A stretch of 6,744 nt of DNA. It comes from Candidatus Martarchaeota archaeon. Its GTDB lineage: Archaea > Micrarchaeota > Micrarchaeia > Micrarchaeales > Micrarchaeaceae. Both the position numbers and the translations under genes were made by a program. Shown here piece by piece: positions 1-5,437 of this stretch. The notes beneath the pieces are model-generated. The model did not search any database. It saw nothing but the letters and a program-made list of their open reading frames with translations, and was not told the origin of the DNA. The stretch is from NCBI GenBank assembly GCA_023485645.1, contig JAMCZM010000037.1, forward strand, positions 3,988-10,731. Reading direction: 5' to 3'. The first letter of the stretch is position 1, and each line of letters opens with the position of its first letter.

Positions 1-2118
1 TGCAAGTAAGAAAGCAGGATTCGCACTATATAGCTGCAAATCGCCCCTAAATGCAGCATTTGCATATATTATGCTGCGCAGATTGGCATCCATTTTGCTC
101 TCATCTTTTTCATATTTTTTAAACATGTAACTAAGCTTAAGCACTACTGGTTTATAGTCTAACATACTAAGATAAAATAACATGCTTGATCTCAAAGAGA
201 TATCTAACATATTATCATTCTTTTTTGTATGCCAACCGACCCTGCTTAAATTTTTAGATATTTTTGTATTCAGCATCTTAACATTAAGATTTGATAATTG
301 CTCTTTTTTTATAATAGAATTTAACCAACGCATATATGATATTATTAACAGATCTGCTTGTACATTAAATCCAAACAACGCATTTGCAGCTTCTGTAAAA
401 TCTTCTATTTCCAGCCTGCCACTTCTTAAATATATAAATAAATTACTTATAATGTCGATCGATTCTGAATCTCTAAGTTTTTTTGATTTTATTGCATTGA
501 TAATTTGTATAAGCATATCTTTGCTATAAAAGGACCTATAATAACCATATTGACCATAATTTAATTTAATCCACGTATCTTTTCCTATCGCTATTTTATG
601 TTCTGCCTTATCCATTACCGTAGTTTTCACCACACCGCTGCTCGTTATGTACTTTATAGGTATTGGCCATGAACTTGCGTCTTTAAAATTTTTTGATAAA
701 AAGAATCTTTTTTGCCTTAAAATAATATAATTGCCATCTCGTTTTATTTCAACTATTGGGTATCCTTCTTTTACTATCCAATCATTTACGATCTTTGATA
801 TCTTAACATTCATGCCTTCTTTTTTTGCAGCATCATCAAGCGCATCCCAAAGATCACTTCGTGATGCATTACTATAACTATATTTCTTAAGATATGCTTG
901 CAACCCATTTCTAAAAACTTTTGGCCCTATAAAATCTTCTAACATACGTAATATGCTTGCGCCTTTTTGGTATATTATTCCTCCAAACGCTGCGCTTATA
1001 TCTTCCACTGATTTTACATTGGCGTATATTGCCCGCGTCTTTTTAAGATGATCCTCAGACATTGCAGTAAGCGTATTGTCCACGTATGCTGTCTCTATAT
1101 ATTTAAATTCGGGGTAATATTTACCTATTGATTTTGAGCTCATAAATTCTGCAAAACTCTCATTAAGCCATATATCATCCCACCATTTCATTGTTACCAA
1201 ATCGCCAAACCATTGATGCACAAATTCATGCGCTATTACTTCTGCTATACGACACCTCGATGCCATATCAGATTTATTATTTCCGAGTATAGATACCTCC
1301 CTAAATGTTATTGCGCCCCAATTTTCCATAGCACCAGCAGAAAAATCTGGCACTGCGATCAGATCGAGTTTTGGCATCTGATATTTTATACCAAAATAAT
1401 TTTCATAAAATGCTAAAAACTTTTTTGCGTATTCTAGTGCAATATTTGTGTATGCACGTTTCCCTGGAATCGTAACAATGCGTATAGGCTTACCATTATA
1501 CATACCCGTGTTATATTCAAATTTACCAACACCCAAATAAAGGAGGTACGTTGACATTTTTGGGCTTTGCATAAACGTCACCGCCTTCATGCCATTTTTT
1601 AAATATTCGACTTTTGATATTGGCATATTTGATATTGCATCATAACTTTCTTTTACAACAAGCGTTATATCGAATGTAGACTTGAATATTGGATCATCAA
1701 ATGAAGGGAATGCCGCGCGGGCATCAGAATTTTCAAATTGTGATGATAGGATATATTCTTTCTTTCCTTTATTATCATAAGAACTTCTATAAAATCCATA
1801 CATGCCGTCATTATTAATTCCGGAATAATCTATTTTTACAACCACATTCCCGCTTATTTCGCTACTAAGTAGAAGTATTAAATCCTCAGTATCTAGTTTT
1901 AATTTTATTTTGGGCTTAATAGATTTCCCTTTATGTATTATCTGTACTGATAGTATTTTCAACTCTTTTATCTTTAATCTTATTTTACGAGTTGGCTTTA
2001 ACAACTCAAGCGATATTATTTCTTCTGCATTAAATACAAATTTCTCCATATTTGTTGTTATTTTTATTTTATAATTTACAGGATTAAAAACATCTGAGGG
2101 TATTCTAAAGCTCACCAT
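1..2118 (-). CDS. M1-family zinc aminopeptidase (tricorn-interacting-factor F2/F3 type), C-terminus cut by window edge
   Basis: Gluzincin metallopeptidase that removes N-terminal residues from peptides, most likely in the cytosol downstream of the proteasome. I translated 706 codons from ATG at 2118 to base 1 with no stop. Family members usually have about 780-850 residues, so roughly 80-140 are missing beyond the edge. Visible signatures are the SQFENSDAR...FDDP segment of the N-terminal saddle domain (residues 126-143), the exopeptidase motif GAMEN (262-266), and zinc motif HEFVH (297-301) with the third ligand E320 in WLNESF. Ligands are therefore H297, H301 and E320, general base is E298, and transition-state Tyr is Y383 in YQKGAS. 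The QYGYYRS motif (523-529) opens the helical ERAP1_C-like C-terminal domain. There is no signal peptide or membrane segment. No Shine-Dalgarno is seen; a TATA-like box 28-35 nt upstream supports this start. Specificity (F2, F3 or other M1) is not resolved. Confidence 0.96.
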   Translation of the reverse strand, partial: MVSFRIPSDVFNPVNYKIKITTNMEKFVFNAEEIISLELLKPTRKIRLKIKELKILSVQIIHKGKSIKPKIKLKLDTEDLILLLSSEISGNVVVKIDYSGINNDGMYGFYRSSYDNKGKKEYILSSQFENSDARAAFPSFDDPIFKSTFDITLVVKESYDAISNMPISKVEYLKNGMKAVTFMQSPKMSTYLLYLGVGKFEYNTGMYNGKPIRIVTIPGKRAYTNIALEYAKKFLAFYENYFGIKYQMPKLDLIAVPDFSAGAMENWGAITFREVSILGNNKSDMASRCRIAEVIAHEFVHQWFGDLVTMKWWDDIWLNESFAEFMSSKSIGKYYPEFKYIETAYVDNTLTAMSEDHLKKTRAIYANVKSVEDISAAFGGIIYQKGASILRMLEDFIGPKVFRNGLQAYLKKYSYSNASRSDLWDALDDAAKKEGMNVKISKIVNDWIVKEGYPIVEIKRDGNYIILRQKRFFLSKNFKDASSWPIPIKYITSSGVVKTTVMDKAEHKIAIGKDTWIKLNYGQYGYYRSFYSKDMLIQIINAIKSKKLRDSESIDIISNLFIYLRSGRLEIEDFTEAANALFGFNVQADLLIISYMRWLNSIIKKEQLSNLNVKMLNTKISKNLSRVGWHTKKNDNMLDISLRSSMLFYLSMLDYKPVVLKLSYMFKKYEKDESKMDANLRSIIYANAAFRGDLQLYSANPAFLLA

Positions 2119-2145
2119 ATTAATCAGTTTATAAAATCATCACAT

Positions 2146-2153
2146 CTATAAAA
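2146..2153 (-). promoter_or_regulatory. TATA-like box for the M1 aminopeptidase
   Basis: Minus-strand TTTTATAG lies 28-35 nt before the aminopeptidase ATG (2118), the spacing expected for an archaeal TATA element driving a leaderless or near-leaderless transcript. A second AT-rich stretch (TTTTATAA) is closer to the start and less well placed. The sequence is AT-rich, so the match alone is weak; its position is the main support. Confidence 0.45.
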
Positions 2154-2165
2154 TACTTTTTGTTA

Positions 2166-2216
2166 TTTACTGTTAAAAAAATAGTAAAAGACCCACACAC
2201 TACTTCAAGCGTGTGG
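2166..2216 (-). terminator. Hairpin spanning the fttA stop codon plus U-tract
   Basis: In the minus-strand RNA, CCACACGC (2216-2209) pairs with GUGUGUGG (2200-2193): 8 base pairs including one G-U, with an 8-nt loop. The TAG stop (2202-2200) sits at the loop/stem border. Downstream come UUUU (2189-2186) and a run of seven U (2181-2175). That U-run is itself in the loop of a second 6-bp stem, TTTACT (2188-2183) with AGTAAA (2171-2166). This resembles an intrinsic terminator. It also resembles the U-rich sites at which FttA-family nucleases terminate transcription, so the gene may be a target of its own product. The first stem contains coding sequence for the last residues of FttA. Confidence 0.55.
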
Positions 2217-4152
2217 AGTCTAAGTTTCTTGGTGCACGTGCATCTATATGCAACATGCGTTCTGCCGCGCGGGCAAGCTCCTCGCAGCTATGCTCCTCTC
2301 CGTGCATCGTAAATATATTCTTTGGTCTTGGACGTATATCCTGCATAAAGTTTATCAACTGCCGCCTATCGCTATGACCAGAAAAACCTTCAGCAGTTGC
2401 TACATTCATATTTACCTTAAATGGCACGATCTTACCATCCTCATTAGGAAGAGGTACCTCATTTATGCCATTTTGTATACGTCTACCTAACGATCCTGCA
2501 CTCTGATAACCTGTAAATATGAGTGTATTTTTAGGATCATCTGCAAGTCTTTTAAAGTACTCAACACTAGATCCGCCATTCATCATACCTCCACTTGCAA
2601 GTATTATTGCTGGTCCACCTTCATAAACAACATCGCGCTCGCCTTTTACAACTTCGAATATCTCACTTTCAAATGGGGACCTATTATTTAATATTCTATT
2701 TTTCAAACTCTCCTTTAGATACTCTGGATATGCTGTGTGTATTGCGCTTGATTCTAATATCATACCATCAAGGAATACGGGCACGTCAAAATCGTAATTT
2801 TTCACCATAGTCATATAATTTTCAAGCACTAACTGTAATTCCTGAGCGCGACCAACCGCAAAAAGCGGTATAAGCACCTTGCCTTTTCCATCTATTGTAC
2901 GTTTTATCATCTCCATTAAATTGCGCTCTGATTCATGCCTATTTGATGGCATTGCTGTCTTTTGATAACCATAAGTACTCTCTATAAACAATGAATCTAT
3001 ACGAGGGTATTTTGTTTTTGCGGGATCGTATAATCTAGTAAAGCCATACTTCATATCCCCAGTATGCACAATATTATACATACCCTCTCCTATATGCAAA
3101 TGCAGCGTTGCACTGCCAAGAATATGCCCGGCATTATGATAAGTCAATTTTATTTCATCAGTTATATTTGTAACCTCACCATAATCGCGTGTAACCATAT
3201 GTAAAAGCATTTTCTTTATATCTTTCTCCTCATATAACGGCGCGCCGCCACTCTTTTGTACAAGCCTTATATAATCATTTAATAAAAGTGCTGTTAAATC
3301 ACGAGTTGGGGGAGTACAGTATACAGGGCCAGTATATCCGAATTTATATAGATATGGAACAAACCCTGCGTGATCCATATGAGCATGCGTTAATATTACA
3401 GCGTCAAGCTCATTTATTGATATATTGGCGCTGTCAAGATATGGGAATGCTTTATTGACATCACTATTATCATTTGCATTTATTCCTTTTATTGCTGGCT
3501 CCGGGCTTATACCACAATCAATCATTACTTTTGAATGTGGAGTTTCTAACAATAAACTGCTACGCCCTACCTCTCTAAAGCCACCCAGTGCTGTTACCTT
3601 TAACCACTCACTCTTTATTATAGGCGCATTTATCTTTTTACCCACACTAGTTAAGAACTTTTTCCTAAATGCACTCTCATTAAATAGAAGCTTTCTCACT
3701 CCAGTTATTGTATCACTAGACATTGTTGGGGTACGCTGCGTCTTTGCTAGCCACCCAGTCTTTATTGCTATTGCCTTTAATGTACTACCGCTTTTACCTA
3801 TTACAAGTCCAGGTTTAAGCGACTCGATATATACCTCATTAAATTCTGGCACAAACCGTACATTATTCACAACCGCCTCCTTAGGTACGATCTCATTTAT
3901 TATTTTTAATGCCTCTTCGGGATTCATCAATGATGCGCTATCGCTTCGTAATATTATCTTCTTTTTTATAGCTATAGCTATATTTCGTATCATATTCTCA
4001 TTTTCATAAAGAAATGCAGAATTCTTGACATATATTACTATGTCTGGGCCTTCAAATTCGGATTTTACATACCCAGCCTCTTCAGGTATCATTGATTTTA
4101 TTTTTGCAAATATGTCCTCTTTTATCATTGGTATTTCGTTATTCTCATCCAT
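2200..4152 (-). CDS. fttA: FttA / aCPSF1: KH-domain beta-CASP ribonuclease, archaeal transcription termination factor
   Basis: Complete 650-residue protein, the normal length for this family. FttA cleaves nascent RNA, typically at U-rich sites, and terminates RNA polymerase; it is the archaeal counterpart of eukaryotic CPSF73 and acts as a homodimer. Domains in order: two N-terminal KH-type modules (about 1-70 and 70-145, the second with a GKSG loop at 119-122), metallo-beta-lactamase core from about 185, inserted beta-CASP domain (about 400-560), then the end of the MBL fold. Metal motifs are present: HAHMDH (256-261), H343 in AGHILGS, D366 in HTGD, E391 in ESTYG (motif A), H593 in SGHSD (motif B), H617 in MHGE (motif C). 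No catalytic residue is missing. ATG at 4152 is chosen because the KH domain starts straight after it and a TATA-like box lies 21-28 nt upstream; an upstream ATG is out of frame. It follows the proteasome beta gene by 92 nt, an adjacency found in other archaea. Confidence 0.98.
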   Translation of the reverse strand: MDENNEIPMIKEDIFAKIKSMIPEEAGYVKSEFEGPDIVIYVKNSAFLYENENMIRNIAIAIKKKIILRSDSASLMNPEEALKIINEIVPKEAVVNNVRFVPEFNEVYIESLKPGLVIGKSGSTLKAIAIKTGWLAKTQRTPTMSSDTITGVRKLLFNESAFRKKFLTSVGKKINAPIIKSEWLKVTALGGFREVGRSSLLLETPHSKVMIDCGISPEPAIKGINANDNSDVNKAFPYLDSANISINELDAVILTHAHMDHAGFVPYLYKFGYTGPVYCTPPTRDLTALLLNDYIRLVQKSGGAPLYEEKDIKKMLLHMVTRDYGEVTNITDEIKLTYHNAGHILGSATLHLHIGEGMYNIVHTGDMKYGFTRLYDPAKTKYPRIDSLFIESTYGYQKTAMPSNRHESERNLMEMIKRTIDGKGKVLIPLFAVGRAQELQLVLENYMTMVKNYDFDVPVFLDGMILESSAIHTAYPEYLKESLKNRILNNRSPFESEIFEVVKGERDVVYEGGPAIILASGGMMNGGSSVEYFKRLADDPKNTLIFTGYQSAGSLGRRIQNGINEVPLPNEDGKIVPFKVNMNVATAEGFSGHSDRRQLINFMQDIRPRPKNIFTMHGEEHSCEELARAAERMLHIDARAPRNLDSTRLK

Positions 4153-4172
4153 AAAAACATCTGATATTCTCT

Positions 4173-4180
4173 TATTATAA
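4173..4180 (-). promoter_or_regulatory. TATA-like box for fttA
   Basis: Minus-strand TTATAATA lies 21-28 nt before the fttA ATG (4152) and is preceded by the purine-containing AACA. The distance implies transcription starting at or very near the ATG. It suggests fttA has its own promoter inside the 92-nt gap after the proteasome gene, although read-through from upstream is possible. Confidence 0.4.
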
Positions 4181-4216
4181 TGTTAAACAATCAAAAACAG
4201 TAGATTTGTTAATTCG

Positions 4217-4261
4217 AAAAATTTCTAAATAATATTTGCAGCAATTATTTGCTTGCAAATA
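4217..4261 (-). terminator. 12-bp hairpin with the psmB stop codon in its loop, plus U-tract
   Basis: In the minus-strand RNA, UAUUUGCA (4261-4254) then, after one bulged A (4253), GCAA (4252-4249) pairs with UUGC (4244-4241) and UGCAAAUA (4240-4233). This gives 12 base pairs with one bulge. The 4-nt loop (4248-4245) reads AUAA and contains the UAA stop codon. A U-rich stretch follows, with UUUUU at 4221-4217. It is a good candidate for transcription termination or 3'-end formation between the proteasome gene and fttA. The left arm also encodes the last residues of the protein, so the structure is under double constraint. Confidence 0.6.
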
Positions 4262-4889
4262 CTTTCTCTATATCCTTCTCCCCGTATTCCGTATACCCAT
4301 TCTTTGATATCACAACAATGTTTCTTGATCCTCCAGTTGCAGAATCCCTTCTCATTGCTATTGACAACGCCTTTGCAGCTATCTTTATACCCTCTTTTGT
4401 ATTTATGCCAGACTTGTAAACATCCTCAATGTACCCTATGGCGCTCTCAGTACCACTACCAGTTGCAGTAAATTTACTCTCTGCAGTATAACCACCTATC
4501 GGATCAATTGAATATAATTGAGTACCATTGCTATCCATACCCCCAACAATAAGTTGCACATAAAATGGCATCATCTTATTTTGTTGCATTATTACAGATA
4601 ATAATGATGTTGCAGATTTTGGAGACATTGGATGCCCCTCATTCATCTTATATATTTCATTTTGAGCCTTTATTATTCGTGCAAGTTCATTTGCGTCACC
4701 TACAGAACCGGCTATTGTCATGCCTAAATTATTGTCAATCTTTATTATTTTCTGCGCCTCTATTGTAGAGATAAATGTACCCATTGTAGCTTTAGAATCC
4801 GCACCTATTACAACCCCATCGCTGCAGATCATGCCGACTGTTGTAGTCCCTTTCATAAAATTCTTATATACATCCATATCAAGACTCAT
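4245..4889 (-). CDS. psmB: 20S proteasome beta subunit (archaeal, self-processing Thr protease)
   Basis: Catalytic subunit of the archaeal 20S core particle, in which beta heptamer rings stack between alpha rings and cut proteins into oligopeptides. A short propeptide is removed at KG/TTTVG, exposing Thr1. In mature numbering T1, D17 (GADSK) and K33 (EAQK) are all present and in register with the Thermoplasma subunit. S131 (TGSG) and D168 (RRDS) match the supporting S129 and D166. The residue equivalent to S169 is Thr (T171, RDSAT), a conservative change. The start is uncertain. A TTG at 4925 gives the longest frame but a 26-residue propeptide. ATG 4901, 4889 and 4877 are alternatives; 4889 has GGGTG five bases upstream and leaves 14 residues, while 4877 would suit a leaderless start and leave 10. 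The reading frame ends with TAA inside a hairpin loop. The gene lies directly upstream of fttA. No alpha subunit gene is in the window. Confidence 0.97.
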   Translation of the reverse strand: MSLDMDVYKNFMKGTTTVGMICSDGVVIGADSKATMGTFISTIEAQKIIKIDNNLGMTIAGSVGDANELARIIKAQNEIYKMNEGHPMSPKSATSLLSVIMQQNKMMPFYVQLIVGGMDSNGTQLYSIDPIGGYTAESKFTATGSGTESAIGYIEDVYKSGINTKEGIKIAAKALSIAMRRDSATGGSRNIVVISKNGYTEYGEKDIEKVFASK

Positions 4890-4901
4890 TTTTACACCCA
4901 T

Positions 4902-4910
4902 AAATATATA
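4902..4910 (-). promoter_or_regulatory. TATA-like box for the proteasome beta gene
   Basis: Minus-strand TATATATTT is the strongest TATA-like stretch before psmB. It is centred about 17 nt before ATG 4889 and about 29 nt before ATG 4877. Taken at face value this favours a leaderless start at 4877, whereas the GGGTG motif favours 4889. It also lies inside the 5' part of the frame that would be opened by TTG 4925, which argues against that longest start. Confidence 0.4.
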
Positions 4911-5073
4911 ATTACAAATACTCAAAATACTTTCAAACTGATAACTAAAACATCGCCTCCAAAATAAAATATCATTAAAACCATTTTATGGTAATTAATA
5001 AAACGTTAGATATGTCCCAAGAAAAATCTCGCAACCAAAATCCAAACTCAATCTAGGAACTATTCGCCAACCC

Positions 5074-5092
5074 AATATATATCTGATATATT
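5074..5092. repeat. AT-rich inverted repeat
   Basis: AATATAT (5074-5080) and ATATATT (5086-5092) are exact inverse copies around the 5-nt spacer ATCTG. The arms are pure A/T, so chance is a serious explanation. It directly adjoins the next inverted repeat at 5093-5119. Confidence 0.3.
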
Positions 5093-5119
5093 AGTTATTT
5101 AAAGCTTTATGTAATAACT
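5093..5119 (-). repeat. Inverted repeat just past the stop of the doubtful small ORF
   Basis: AGTTATT (5093-5099) and AATAACT (5113-5119) are exact inverse copies, 7 bp each, around a 13-nt spacer that contains the palindrome TAAAGCTTTA (5100-5109). On the minus strand it begins one base after the stop codon of the frame at 5121-5342. It could be a weak 3' hairpin for that frame or a protein-binding palindrome. Low GC makes chance plausible. Confidence 0.3.
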
Positions 5120-5120
5120 T

Positions 5121-5342
5121 CTACACACTAATATATAGGAACTGTCTGTTTATTTTATTAATGTAGACTTTATCCAAATACTTATATCCTGGTGGATTTG
5201 GTCTTGGAGCAGCAAGATGCGCAGCTACATAGCGTTCCTCCATGTAATTTACGCAGATAATATAAGGCTTGTTAAATAAAGAGCTGCTTTTGAAGATCTT
5301 AGTGCACAAGTAATTTTTTATCTGAATATCATTGCAAATCAC
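5121..5342 (-). CDS. Doubtful small ORF, hypothetical (73 residues from GTG, or 40 from ATG 5243)
   Basis: I do not recognise this frame. The longest version starts at GTG 5342. An internal ATG at 5243 gives a 40-residue peptide with a Pro-rich stretch (AAPRPNPPGYKYLDK). There is no transmembrane segment or clear domain. Arguments for a gene: it fills part of an otherwise empty spacer, it is not the shadow of a known gene, and an inverted repeat follows its stop. A TATA-like TTATATTA lies 15-22 nt before ATG 5243. Arguments against: no family, weak start signals, and a frame of this length is expected by chance. The Pro-rich part could also be the decayed end of a longer gene. Confidence 0.2.
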   Translation of the reverse strand: MICNDIQIKNYLCTKIFKSSSLFNKPYIICVNYMEERYVAAHLAAPRPNPPGYKYLDKVYINKINRQFLYISV

Positions 5343-5370
5343 TGAGGGAATATATCAAATTTCCAGTGAT
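5338..5370. repeat. Bulged hairpin upstream of the ankyrin-like gene
   Basis: On the plus strand ATCACT (5338-5343), a 3-nt bulge GAG, and GGAA (5347-5350) pair with TTCC (5361-5364) and AGTGAT (5365-5370). This gives 10 base pairs around a 10-nt loop. It ends 67 nt before the ankyrin-like gene start and lies upstream of its predicted TATA box, so it is unlikely to be in that mRNA. It could be an operator, part of a small RNA, or chance. Confidence 0.35.
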
Positions 5371-5404
5371 TATTGGACAATACCATACTTTCAAAAGTTA
5401 TTAA

Positions 5405-5412
5405 TATTTAAA
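5405..5412 (+). promoter_or_regulatory. TATA-like box for the ankyrin-like gene
   Basis: TATTTAAA is centred about 29 nt before ATG 5438, the ideal distance for a leaderless archaeal transcript. Out-of-frame ATGs at 5412, 5416, 5419 and 5430 would mostly fall before the transcription start and so not interfere. An in-frame TGA at 5417-5419 excludes any longer start. Confidence 0.5.
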
Positions 5413-5437
5413 TGGATGATGCACATTACATGGTACT

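Larger units (their letters stand above)
4926..5437. other. Divergent intergenic spacer with inverted repeats
   Basis: This stretch separates the minus-strand proteasome gene from the plus-strand ankyrin-like gene. I found no tRNA-like cloverleaf or T-arm motif, no known riboswitch and no convincing conserved gene. It contains a short dyad with ACCAT/ATGGT around TTT (4980-4992), an AT-rich inverted repeat at 5074-5092, another at 5093-5119, a bulged hairpin at 5338-5370, and one doubtful small minus-strand frame (5121-5342). The promoter of the ankyrin-like gene is at the right end. Confidence 0.6.

Noticed and set aside
182..529. 115-residue plus-strand open frame rich in Phe/Leu/Ile
   Set aside because: Antisense to the C-terminal part of the M1 aminopeptidase, which reads continuously through the region. 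Hydrophobicity is a by-product of the complementary codons.
3425..4009. 194-residue plus-strand open frame
   Set aside because: It lies wholly antisense to the KH/MBL part of fttA, whose motifs are unambiguous. It has no recognisable domain; it is a shadow frame.
4974..4999. Quasi-palindrome around ACCAT-TTT-ATGGT before the proteasome gene
   Set aside because: Only 5 bp per arm pair perfectly and the flanks need gaps or mismatches. It is too weak to call an operator in AT-rich DNA.
5031..5075. Possible tRNA on the minus strand (GGTTGCGAGA-like and TAGTTCCTAG-like segments)
   Set aside because: The segments faintly recall T-arm and A-box motifs, but no acceptor stem pairing, anticodon arm or proper spacing could be found.
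5054..5143. Direct repeat TAGGAACT at 5054 and 5136
   Set aside because: Eight bases recurring once in about 500 nt is expected by chance. No extended similarity surrounds the copies.
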